This document shows positions 1 to 5,705 of a stretch of 8,893 nucleotides of DNA, one piece after another. How positions within the stretch are numbered: position 1 is the first letter of the stretch; every line of letters begins with the position of its first letter. Source of the DNA: Methylophilaceae bacterium UBA5127 (GTDB lineage: Bacteria > Pseudomonadota > Gammaproteobacteria > Burkholderiales > Methylophilaceae); contig DHYP01000048.1 in NCBI GenBank assembly GCA_002414145.1, positions 4,064-12,956 of the forward strand, given 5' to 3'. The position numbers and the translations under genes were made by a program. Below the pieces are notes generated by a model. That model saw only the letters and a list, made by a program, of their open reading frames with translations, had not been told where the DNA came from and searched no databases.

Positions 1-242
1 ATCAAGCATTCATCGGTCTTAGCATATGATTCCAGTGTTTGAGCCAAATTAAAAGGCGCCTCTACCAAATGCCAGTGTTTTGGGCGACGCGCTTTGTGAT
101 GTGCAACACGCTGGCGAAACTCATTATCATAGACTTGCGCGGTAGCAATGTAGGTGACAGGTAGTTCGCTTTGAGAAGCCATTTTTTCAGCATAAGCACT
201 TTTACCAGAACGTGCGCCACCTAAAACAAGATGAATAGACAT
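1..242 (-). CDS. cobU: Adenosylcobinamide kinase / guanylyltransferase (N-terminal part, cut by window edge)
   Basis: Bifunctional cytoplasmic enzyme of cobalamin nucleotide-loop assembly. It phosphorylates adenosylcobinamide and then attaches GMP to give adenosylcobinamide-GDP. Only about 80 N-terminal residues are in the window. They show the P-loop GGARSGKS at residues 8-15 directly after the first beta strand, and an HHKARRP stretch with His48-His49. The first of these aligns with His46 of Salmonella CobU, the known guanylylation site. The ATG at 242 is chosen because it puts the P-loop at the family's usual distance from the N-terminus. I see no clear Shine-Dalgarno before it, and a terminator ends about 10 nt upstream. 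The gene lies downstream of btuB and btuM on the same strand, consistent with salvage of imported corrinoids. It may be called cobP in other nomenclatures. Confidence 0.93.
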   Translation of the reverse strand, partial: MSIHLVLGGARSGKSAYAEKMASQSELPVTYIATAQVYDNEFRQRVAHHKARRPKHWHLVEAPFNLAQTLESYAKTDECL

Positions 243-251
243 ATGGTTTTT

Positions 252-280
252 AGAATAAAAAAGCCGCTATCAAAAGCGGC
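252..280 (-). terminator. Rho-independent terminator after btuM, just before cobU
   Basis: Read on the minus strand, a perfect 6-bp stem GCCGCT/AGCGGC with a 6-nt loop is followed by six T residues. It lies 37 nt after the btuM stop and ends about 10 nt before the cobU ATG. It should end most btuB-btuM transcripts, so cobU would depend on read-through or on a promoter I cannot see. Confidence 0.85.
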
Positions 281-316
281 CGTTATTGAGTTTATTAGTC
301 ATTACACGTTTAGGCA

Positions 317-880
317 TTATTCTTTTGCGGTTTTTAAAACAGTTAAACTTCTCAAGCCGTAACTTGTTAGCCAAACAATGGCAAAATATACACCTGCATA
401 GCCCATCCAGCTAGGTAAGTACTCCCAGCCATGTTTCATTGATTCGATTAAGCCTTGTGCTGGAAACCGACCTGAGAATAAATAATAGGTTTGTGTAGAA
501 ATCACAAATGCGGTAAAAGTCGTACTTAAAGCCACCAATGCATAAGATTGGGCGTTAAAAGCATCGTCTTGTTTGCTTAGCCAAATACCACCTAGCCACA
601 TCACGCCATAGCTTGGTATTAAACCCCAATAACCATTGGTTAGGCAAAAGCCTTGTGCTGGATCGAATGCAGCTGCACCAAAATCGATGCAGGTGGCTAA
701 TACAAAAAATGCGGCAAACCAACCCGCGCGTTTAAGCCATAAACCACCAAGTAAAAATAAAGCGATACTGGCATCTGGCAAAGAAAACGGTGTGAGCATG
801 TGGCTACCGCGGGTGAGTAGCATAAAAAATGCGAGTGCAGCTGCAATTAAGATACATTTATTAGTTTGTGATGTTTTCAT
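317..880 (-). CDS. btuM: BtuM-type cobalamin transporter (inner membrane)
   Basis: A 187-residue, very hydrophobic protein with about six predicted membrane segments (roughly 8-24, 37-49, 53-69, 86-101, 113-134, 160-178). This matches the size and topology of BtuM, a solitary relative of ECF-transporter S-components found in Gram-negative bacteria. The N-terminal PDASIALFLLGG stretch and the FCLTNGYWGLIPSYG segment fit the family. Cys79 lies where Thiobacillus denitrificans BtuM has Cys80, which is known to coordinate cobalt and support decyanation of vitamin B12. The start at 880 is preceded by GGAGAGAGTT, a good ribosome site. An in-frame ATG ten codons upstream lacks one. It starts 39 nt after btuB ends, so the two are very likely cotranscribed under the B12 riboswitch. 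Family assignment comes from pattern recognition and context. Confidence 0.85.
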   Translation of the reverse strand: MKTSQTNKCILIAAALAFFMLLTRGSHMLTPFSLPDASIALFLLGGLWLKRAGWFAAFFVLATCIDFGAAAFDPAQGFCLTNGYWGLIPSYGVMWLGGIWLSKQDDAFNAQSYALVALSTTFTAFVISTQTYYLFSGRFPAQGLIESMKHGWEYLPSWMGYAGVYFAIVWLTSYGLRSLTVLKTAKE

Positions 881-919
881 AACTCTCTCCGATTCCATGG
901 GTAGCATCATAGCATTTTT

Positions 920-2863
920 TTAAAAATCTGCCTTCATCCCGATATGCCATGTGCGTACAAAATCGACAGGATAAAGACTGTTGTCTTGTATTTGTATGCT
1001 ATTTTTATGCTCAAAAATATTGTTAATCGCCGCAAATAAAGTGTAATTTTGGTATTGATAGTTTAAGGCCATGTTGGTTGTTTCATATGCTTGCTGTTTT
1101 TGACTAAAATTATTTGCAAAATCGTTATATGCATAGGCTTGTGAGCGCCAAGTATGATTGAGATTGAGCATGGCATGTTCATAAAACTGCCAGTTTAAGT
1201 TAGCGACAATGCTGTTTTTAGGCGCGCCAGGTAATTGTTTGCCACTGTATTGCCCGTTGCTTTCATTTTCATGGTCTATGATTGCGCGTGTGTAGTTATA
1301 GATAGCGGAAGCTGACAATGTATCGTTAATTTGCCAATAGTCTTGTATTTCTAATCCGTACTTGTGGGAACTATCGATGTTTGTATTACTAAATATGATT
1401 GGTACAAGATAGATTTCGTTATGTAATTTTGCATAATACCCTGTCAATTTTAGCCGATGATTCTTGATATTTTGATTGAGACCAATATTCAATGTTTGTA
1501 CTTTTGCTGGTTCAATAAACCCGTTAAATCCACCACTAAAATTAAACAAACGATCAATATCTGGTGCCTGATACGCTTGATTGATGTTAGCGAATGCTGA
1601 TAAATTATCGTTAAAACGATAGTTTATGCCTAAGTCAAAAGCATCAATATTTGAATTATCCTTGCCTGATAATGTCGCAAATGGATTAATAATAGGCTCA
1701 AAGTTATATTTAACGTTTTCGTTTCTCGCCCCTGCTGAAAATGTCCAAGCATTTAAGAAGTACTCACCTTGGACATACACTGCTAGATTTTTTTTGGTCG
1801 TGATGTCGGTACTTGGACCAAAGCCAAAGTCGCTAAAAGAGTGTCTTTCCCCGCTAAAGTCTTGAAAGCCTACTAACAAATTAAATGGATTATGTTGAAG
1901 CCGTAGACTGAAGTCATTGCTTTTATAGCGTGAGTTTGCATGTGAAGGGGTTGCAGAAATAAATTGTGAAAACTTGTCTTCATCAAAATGTACAGCTCGA
2001 AACTGAAACTCAGGCGTAATATCGTATTCAGCACCCAGTTGCCATAGGGTGCTATCAAATGTTTGATGCGTGAATCTGCCAATAGCAGTTTTAGGTGCCT
2101 GATTAAATTGCGCTAACGTTAGAGGACTCACATACCGAACATCGTTCTTGGAGTTTGTGGCTTCGATAAAAATACGAAACTGATCTGTTGGTTTAAACTT
2201 TAGCTTAGCGTTTTGATTGTTGCTGTCAAAGCTATCACGATGACCAGTGTTGTCTGTATTGCTATAACCATCATGGCTATCATGAGCAAGATTAGCGGAT
2301 ATATCAAATATTTTTTCACTAATGCCGGCACTGATGTGATGGTTCTGTTGTCCATAATTGCCAAATGAAGAGCTAAAAGTAACGCCAGTCTTATTTTTAG
2401 TATAGATTTGAATGGTTCCTGCAGTAGCGCCATCACCGTAAATGACTGAACCACTTCCTTTACTAATTTCGATACGCTCAATATTACTTAATGGGATACT
2501 CGCTAGCAATGCAGGCGTTAAGTCAATACTGTTAATGCGTTGACCATCTACTGTAATGGCGACATTTTGGTAACCGTTTTCATTTCCAAAGCCCCGTAGA
2601 TTGATAGAGGGTGTTGCTTTGTTGCCTATGTTGGATAAGATATTAAGAGAGGTTTGCTGCGCCAAATAATCGTATAGCGTAGCTGCGCCAGAAATAGCTA
2701 TTTGTCCCGCGTTATGTAACTCTGACGCATAAGTAGTTTCAGTATCCTTATGTTCAAAGCGGTTGGCTGTTACAGTAATGTTGTCTAATACAATTTCTTC
2801 TGCTGCAAAAGAGTAAGTTGTGAATGTCAGCCCCGCAAGGCTGGCAATGATTATTTTTATCAT
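920..2863 (-). CDS. btuB: TonB-dependent outer-membrane cobalamin receptor, BtuB-like
   Basis: Outer-membrane active transporter for vitamin B12 and related corrinoids, energised by TonB-ExbB-ExbD. The 647 residues show a signal peptide with likely cleavage after SFA (residue 20) and a TonB-box-like EIVLDNITVTA at 23-33. The plug domain (about 38-155) carries LRGFG (89-93), VDGQRIN (105-111) and IERIEISKGSGSVIYGDGA (128-146). A 22-strand-type barrel ends in the terminal phenylalanine needed for BAM recognition. Length is close to the BtuB norm of about 600. The start at 2863 has the ribosome site AGGGA 7-8 nt upstream. Substrate is assigned mainly from the cobalamin riboswitch upstream and btuM/cobU downstream, because sequence alone separates BtuB weakly from other TonB receptors. 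Confidence 0.92.
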   Translation of the reverse strand: MIKIIIASLAGLTFTTYSFAAEEIVLDNITVTANRFEHKDTETTYASELHNAGQIAISGAATLYDYLAQQTSLNILSNIGNKATPSINLRGFGNENGYQNVAITVDGQRINSIDLTPALLASIPLSNIERIEISKGSGSVIYGDGATAGTIQIYTKNKTGVTFSSSFGNYGQQNHHISAGISEKIFDISANLAHDSHDGYSNTDNTGHRDSFDSNNQNAKLKFKPTDQFRIFIEATNSKNDVRYVSPLTLAQFNQAPKTAIGRFTHQTFDSTLWQLGAEYDITPEFQFRAVHFDEDKFSQFISATPSHANSRYKSNDFSLRLQHNPFNLLVGFQDFSGERHSFSDFGFGPSTDITTKKNLAVYVQGEYFLNAWTFSAGARNENVKYNFEPIINPFATLSGKDNSNIDAFDLGINYRFNDNLSAFANINQAYQAPDIDRLFNFSGGFNGFIEPAKVQTLNIGLNQNIKNHRLKLTGYYAKLHNEIYLVPIIFSNTNIDSSHKYGLEIQDYWQINDTLSASAIYNYTRAIIDHENESNGQYSGKQLPGAPKNSIVANLNWQFYEHAMLNLNHTWRSQAYAYNDFANNFSQKQQAYETTNMALNYQYQNYTLFAAINNIFEHKNSIQIQDNSLYPVDFVRTWHIGMKADF

Positions 2864-2869
2864 GTTATT

Positions 2870-2928
2870 TTCCCTAATTACATATGCGACCCCGCATACG
2901 AATGCTTTAAAAAGAAATACTTAGGGAA
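2870..2928 (-). promoter_or_regulatory. btuB expression platform: stem that hides the ribosome binding site
   Basis: On the transcript, TTCCCTAA (2921-2928) is perfectly complementary to TTAGGGAA (2870-2877). The latter contains the btuB Shine-Dalgarno AGGGA. The 8-bp stem would close a domain containing the small hairpin at 2882-2899. This is the classic arrangement for translational control by cobalamin riboswitches in Gram-negative bacteria, with the ribosome site hidden when ligand is bound. The pairing is read directly from the sequence; the regulatory outcome is inferred. Confidence 0.65.
2882..2899 (-). promoter_or_regulatory. Candidate L13 hairpin of the cobalamin riboswitch
   Basis: Six Watson-Crick pairs plus one G-U pair (TATGCG/CGCATA core) close a GGGT loop. 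The loop and stem top read GCGGGG on the transcript. This is complementary to CCCCGC in the aptamer loop L5 (3142-3147), so it can form the L5-L13 kissing interaction known from cobalamin riboswitches. It lies 4 nt before the TTAGGGAA segment carrying the btuB ribosome site. Confidence 0.6.
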
Positions 2929-2962
2929 TAAAAATGAACGAAACGGGCGCAAATCATAAAGG

Positions 2963-3052
2963 TATGCAACACGTTCTGAATCACCGTCACCCCGCGGTAT
3001 TTCCAAACTTTGCTACGATAGATTGCTTGTCCAAAGTAACACTTGTTGCATA
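2963..3052 (-). repeat. 9-bp inverted repeat in the btuB leader, overlapping the aptamer's 3' edge
   Basis: TATGCAACA at the aptamer's 3' end (minus-strand reading of 3044-3052) is perfectly complementary to TGTTGCATA (minus-strand reading of 2963-2971). Its first three bases coincide with the 3' strand of the proposed P1 helix (3050-3054), so the long hairpin could compete with aptamer closure. The enclosed stretch holds a second GCGGGG (2990-2995) able to pair with L5. Confidence 0.5.
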
Positions 3053-3236
3053 GGCCGGTCTCCGGGCTTGTGAAAATCTTGTTTACGCCTTCCCAGAAAA
3101 AATCCAGTGGCATGTTGTAAACCTTTTAATCACTTACCGTTGCGGGGGCAGCACAGGAATTATTGACTCAATGGCTTGAGAATTTCACCTGTTTCCCAGT
3201 TTCACCTTATTACTGAAAAGTAACTTCGGCACCTAT
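3050..3236 (-). ncRNA. Cobalamin riboswitch aptamer (AdoCbl/B12 element) controlling btuB-btuM
   Basis: The minus strand carries the conserved cobalamin riboswitch blocks in order. These are GGTGCC near the 5' end, CTGGGAAACAGGTGAAA, GCTGCCCCCGCAAC, GCCACTG (3105-3111), CTGGGAAGG (GGGAAGG core at 3088-3094) and AGCCCGGAGACCGGCC (3053-3068). ATAGG at the 5' side and CCTAT at 3050-3054 can form the closing helix. The aptamer starts within a few bases of the predicted transcription start. It lies about 190 nt upstream of the btuB ATG and should repress btuB and btuM when cobalamin is plentiful. The 512-nt gap between btuB and the zapB-like gene is mostly this leader. Confidence 0.96.
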
Positions 3237-3247
3237 CAACTGAGCAC

Positions 3248-3253
3248 ATTATA
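3248..3253 (-). promoter_or_regulatory. -10 box of the btuB/riboswitch promoter
   Basis: A perfect TATAAT lies on the minus strand, with a predicted start near 3241, just before the aptamer. No good -35 hexamer is visible at 16-18 nt; the best is a poor TTATCC-like match at about 19 nt. The position directly before the riboswitch supports the call. Confidence 0.6.
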
Positions 3254-3324
3254 GCGAAATAAAAAGTGAAGGGGATAATTTTTTATGCAACACTTTTATT
3301 ACAAGGTCTTAAATTACTTTGAAT

Positions 3325-3369
3325 AGTCAACGTTAGCTATTGACTCTAATGAATTTTTTCAATTATAGT
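3325..3369 (+). promoter_or_regulatory. Promoter of the zapB-like/zapA operon with inverted repeat over the -35
   Basis: TTGACT (3340-3345) and TATAGT (3364-3369) are each one base from consensus and are 18 nt apart. The expected transcription start is about 3376, exactly at the A of the zapB-like ATG. AGTCAA (3325-3330) and TTGACT (3340-3345) form a 6-bp inverted repeat covering the -35, a possible operator. No activator or repressor can be named. Confidence 0.6.
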
Positions 3370-3375
3370 GGGGCT

Positions 3376-3579
3376 ATGGATACCGATTTAAAAAGTTTAG
3401 AAGAACGCGTTGCCAAGTTGATAGGGGTTTGTAGCGCTTTGCGTGATGAAAATCAGCATTTGCGTAGTGAGCTTCATAAGGTCGCGCAGGATTCATCTAG
3501 ACTAAAAAATAATATGTTGCAGGCCAGTCAACAATTGGAAGAGCTATTGGTTGGGCTTCCTGAGGAGCAGCCAAAATGA
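3376..3579 (+). CDS. Small coiled-coil protein, ZapB-like (TIGR02449-type)
   Basis: A 67-residue charged protein that is almost one continuous heptad-rich helix (about residues 3-60: LKSLEERVAKLIGVCSALRD and onward), without membrane segments. Small coiled-coil proteins of this kind are found next to zapA in beta- and gammaproteobacteria and are thought to act with ZapA at the FtsZ ring. The ATG at 3376 gives the N-terminus MDTDLKSLEERV typical of the family. Longer starts at 3340 (TTG) or 3349 would place the promoter elements inside the coding region and add an atypical FFNYSG stretch. A GTGGGG lies only 2 nt before the ATG, which is poor spacing for a ribosome site. The stop overlaps the zapA start by 4 nt (ATGA), so the two are translationally coupled. 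Confidence 0.82.
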   Translation: MDTDLKSLEERVAKLIGVCSALRDENQHLRSELHKVAQDSSRLKNNMLQASQQLEELLVGLPEEQPK

Positions 3580-3878
3580 GCGCAAAACCAATTGATATCG
3601 AAATTTTAGGGCGCGAATTTACAGTATCTTGCACGGATGAAGAGCGGCAAGGCCTGCTAGATGCGGTCAGTTATCTCGATAATAAAATGCGAGAAATTCG
3701 TGATGCAGGAAAGATTGTTGGTGTAGAACGTATTGCTATGATGGCAGCGCTCAATATTTCACACGAACTGTTAAATACAAAAGCGGGTGGTATTGACGTA
3801 GGTGATATTAAGCGTAGGATGTATGCCATGCAGCATCAGATTGATGAAACGCTTTCTTTGCAAAATAAGCTTTTGTAA
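3576..3878 (+). CDS. zapA: Cell division protein ZapA
   Basis: A 100-residue cytoplasmic protein of the ZapA family, which bundles and stabilises FtsZ filaments at midcell. The N-terminal domain (about 1-45) holds IDIEILGREFTVSCTDEER and LLDAVSYLDNKMREI. The C-terminal half forms the dimerising/tetramerising coiled coil, with the typical ERIAMMAALNISHELL segment (51-66). Length is normal. The ATG overlaps the upstream stop (ATGA), and GAGGAG lies 8 nt before it. 6S RNA follows about 50 nt downstream, the order seen in many proteobacteria. Confidence 0.95.
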   Translation: MSAKPIDIEILGREFTVSCTDEERQGLLDAVSYLDNKMREIRDAGKIVGVERIAMMAALNISHELLNTKAGGIDVGDIKRRMYAMQHQIDETLSLQNKLL

Positions 3879-3928
3879 TTAGTAAGCTTCATGCTTGCGT
3901 CATATACCAATTCTAAAATCGCCATTCT

Positions 3929-4138
3929 AATTTGTTTGCTGTGGTGTTGCCTGAGTCTAAATTCCTTGAACTAGTCTCTGTTATAGGTTTCGGCTCATCA
4001 GGTGCGGTGTGCGCGCTCTAAGTTGGGAAGCCTTTTAAGGCGCCCTTGGCGAGTGTACCTAAAGTGCTTTAGGCTGTTACCACCTGAACTTTTTTGGTTC
4101 AGGATTAACGATTCAGGTAACACCACAGCAAATAAATT
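3929..4138 (+). ncRNA. ssrS: 6S RNA (regulator of sigma-70 RNA polymerase)
   Basis: 6S RNA mimics an open promoter and sequesters sigma-70 RNA polymerase in stationary phase. The two ends (3929-3957 and 4110-4138) form an almost unbroken stem of about 29 pairs, with three G-U pairs and a 14-bp perfect core TTTGCTGTGGTGTT. The 3' half contains GGGAAGCC, then TTAGGCTGTTACCACCTGAA and the CCTGAAC/GGTTCAGG hairpin (4083-4103), in the order found in E. coli 6S RNA. It lies after zapA on the same strand, as in most proteobacteria. Mature ends may be a few bases inside the limits given. A possible -10 TAAAAT lies at 3914-3919, with no convincing -35. Confidence 0.9.
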
Positions 4139-4236
4139 TTAATTTTAAGGGCGAAATTGCAGCGTTATCTCACCTTGTCGTACTAACTGTACTGCCTGTG
4201 GGCCGATGCGTTGCACTTTCACCCTTAAAATTAAAA
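4137..4236. repeat. Palindromic repeat element, unit 1
   Basis: A 100-bp element bounded by perfect 15-bp inverted arms (TTTTAATTTTAAGGG at 4137-4151, its complement at 4222-4236). Inside, GCAGCG and GCGTTGC continue the pairing imperfectly toward a centre TCGTACT-N-TGTACTGC (4178-4195). It abuts the 6S RNA end. It could act as a two-way terminator between ssrS and the facing lipoprotein gene. No open reading frame is evident. Confidence 0.75.
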
Positions 4237-4241
4237 TAACT

Positions 4242-4339
4242 CTTGTTGAAATATCGCTGATACGGCGTTGTTTTTCAATCCTCGTACTTAATTGTACTGC
4301 GTTCGTTCAAACGCCTTGTCTCAGCTTCATTTGAACAAG
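4242..4339. repeat. Palindromic repeat element, unit 2
   Basis: A 98-bp element with imperfect inverted arms: CTTGTTGAAATATCGCTGA at 4242-4260 against the complement of TCAGCTTCATTTGAACAAG at 4321-4339, 15 of 19 positions matching. GGCGTT/AACGCC continues inward. The centre (4282-4300) is nearly the same as in unit 1: TCGTACT, a short spacer, TGTACTGC, in the same orientation. Arms differ from unit 1, so the two share a core and size but are not simple copies. Confidence 0.75.
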
Positions 4340-4378
4340 ATTAATAATGATTTTACAAATCAATAAAGTCTGACCAAT

Positions 4379-4924
4379 TTAATAAGTTGGAGTGTAATTA
4401 AAAGTATCGTAAACATCTGTTCCGTTAACTTCGGGTAGCGTGTCGTCTATTTTCACACCGTTTTCTTTTAGCAAAGTGTAATATTTCTCTGTAAATTCAT
4501 TCAAGATCTTACTGTCATAAAGGCCTTTTTCATTACCTTTTCTGATTGCAGCTGCACTAAACCCTAAATTCCATTGATTGCTTTTGAGGGCTACTGTTAT
4601 TGAATACTTCTCACCTAAGGCGGAGGAAGACTTAATTAGATTCATTGAGTCAATCTGATTGAAATTAAGCATTATGATTTTTGAGTTAGGATTACTGTCT
4701 TTGTAAATATTGAGCCCGTTTTTTGAAATGGAGCAAACACCCATTTTTCCGTAGCCAGCAAATGTCTCACCCGAACCACTTCGCACAAAATTACAGTCAC
4801 TAAATAATAGTATGCTTTCAGCTTCTGACTTGGGCAAAGAGCTTAAGAACTTCTCTCTATCTATACCTGCACAGGCAGATATGAGTAAGACAACAATGCC
4901 AAATGATATAATGTAATGTTTCAT
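4379..4924 (-). CDS. Putative lipoprotein of unknown function
   Basis: A 181-residue protein I do not recognise. The N-terminus is a lipoprotein signal: a positive start (MKH), a hydrophobic stretch, and the lipobox ISAC with the lipidated Cys18. Ala follows at +2, so outer-membrane sorting is likely. The mature part has two further cysteines (44 and 63, in FSDCNF and GVCSIS) that could form a disulfide. A beta-rich middle includes IIMLNFNQIDSMNLI and YSITVALKSNQWNLGFSAAA. A C-terminal helix (about 140-157) precedes a polar tail ending TPTY. AAGGTG just before the ATG is a good ribosome site. One 60-base row inside the gene (4621-4680) has 18 G/C, clearly lower than the EVE or propeller genes. 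Its 3' end faces the palindromic repeats. Confidence 0.8.
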   Translation of the reverse strand: MKHYIISFGIVVLLISACAGIDREKFLSSLPKSEAESILLFSDCNFVRSGSGETFAGYGKMGVCSISKNGLNIYKDSNPNSKIIMLNFNQIDSMNLIKSSSALGEKYSITVALKSNQWNLGFSAAAIRKGNEKGLYDSKILNEFTEKYYTLLKENGVKIDDTLPEVNGTDVYDTFNYTPTY

Positions 4925-4960
4925 TTTTCACCTTAACATAAAAGCAAACATTAAAATTCA

Positions 4961-4987
4961 ATTATAAATAGTTGGAAACATTTACAA
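4961..4987 (-). promoter_or_regulatory. Promoter of the lipoprotein gene
   Basis: On the minus strand, TTGTAA (4982-4987) and a perfect TATAAT (4961-4966) are separated by 15 nt. This gives a leader of about 30 nt before the ATG at 4924. The -35 lies directly after the upstream gene's stop, so the lipoprotein can be transcribed on its own. The short spacer lowers confidence. Confidence 0.45.
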
Positions 4988-4991
4988 CTTT

Positions 4992-5681
4992 TCATTGATC
5001 TATACCCCTACCAACCCACAAAGCCATATCAATTGCACGTATAGGGCTTTCGTTTCTTGTTAATGCAATTTGATTTCTGTATTTTTCAGCCAACCCCCAA
5101 GAAAATGGTAGATATTCACTCAATACTTTGTAGCTTTGATTAGCATTTTTTCCCCAAACACCAATTGCTCTAAGAACCATTCTATCAAAAATTGGCACAA
5201 CTTCAGGATATATAAAGTGTAGGAATGTTGTTCTGACAGGTATCGCAGTAGAGCTTGCCATACCTGGTAAATTAAATTTACCTAGCCATTTAATTAGTTC
5301 AATAACTTCAACACCTGAATGCTCAATGGTAATTGGAAGCTCACTTAAAAGTCTTTTAAATGTATCCTGCGATTTAACTCTTTTTGTTGAGTGTTCAGGT
5401 AGCCATATTTTTTCAAGATTAGATATTGCAGCCTTTTGCGAGTAAAGCTTCCAGTATAAAAGTGCCTCATAAGCTTCAATTGGTTCAGCATGTGTATGTA
5501 AATTTAATGGGGAAAATATGCTTACTAGTTTGTAATAGAGCTCTCTATCAGTTGAAGGGCGAGATAAATCATTTCTATCAAAAATGCTAAGTTTTAAAGC
5601 ATTTTGATTAAAACCAGAACAGCGGCTATCATATCTTTCATATAATGTAAGCCAGTCAAAATTACTGAGTGGATCATTCAT
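4992..5681 (-). CDS. Unassigned protein with faint HhH-GPD (DNA glycosylase-like) signature
   Basis: An intact 229-residue, apparently cytoplasmic protein without signal peptide or membrane segments. I cannot place it firmly. Residues 138-174 resemble the helix-hairpin-helix plus following helix of OGG1/HhH-GPD DNA glycosylases. LPGMASSTA is followed about 20 residues later by YPEVVPIFDRMVLRAIG, where Asp166 stands where such enzymes have the catalytic aspartate. The C-terminus IRAIDMALWVGRG resembles the ends of uncharacterised relatives. The usual glycine-rich hairpin (LPGVG) is degenerate here (LPGMA), so activity is uncertain. The ATG at 5681 has no good ribosome site nearby; GGGTGAAAG lies about 15 nt upstream. 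The gene is AT-rich (two 60-base rows had 21 and 23 G/C) and lies in the accessory stretch after the repeats, suggesting acquisition. Confidence 0.75.
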   Translation of the reverse strand: MNDPLSNFDWLTLYERYDSRCSGFNQNALKLSIFDRNDLSRPSTDRELYYKLVSIFSPLNLHTHAEPIEAYEALLYWKLYSQKAAISNLEKIWLPEHSTKRVKSQDTFKRLLSELPITIEHSGVEVIELIKWLGKFNLPGMASSTAIPVRTTFLHFIYPEVVPIFDRMVLRAIGVWGKNANQSYKVLSEYLPFSWGLAEKYRNQIALTRNESPIRAIDMALWVGRGIDQ

Positions 5682-5705
5682 AATAAAAACACACTTTCAC
5701 CCTTT

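Noticed and set aside
881..910. Longer btuM start ten codons upstream
   Set aside because: No ribosome site precedes it, while GGAGAG sits correctly before the ATG at 880; the added residues are charged and unlike the family N-terminus.
636..923. Plus-strand open frame opposite btuM
   Set aside because: It is antisense to a convincing membrane protein gene, with no recognisable protein features.
2907..3113. Minus-strand open frame of 68 codons in the btuB leader
   Set aside because: It lies within the cobalamin riboswitch and its expression platform; conserved RNA motifs explain the sequence and there is no ribosome site or protein family resemblance.
3340..3375. Longer starts for the zapB-like gene (TTG 3340, ATG 3349)
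   Set aside because: The promoter's -35 and -10 fall in this stretch, and the family starts at MDTDLKS-like sequence.
4137..4339. CRISPR array
   Set aside because: Only two related units with long palindromic arms and no regular short repeats with unique spacers.
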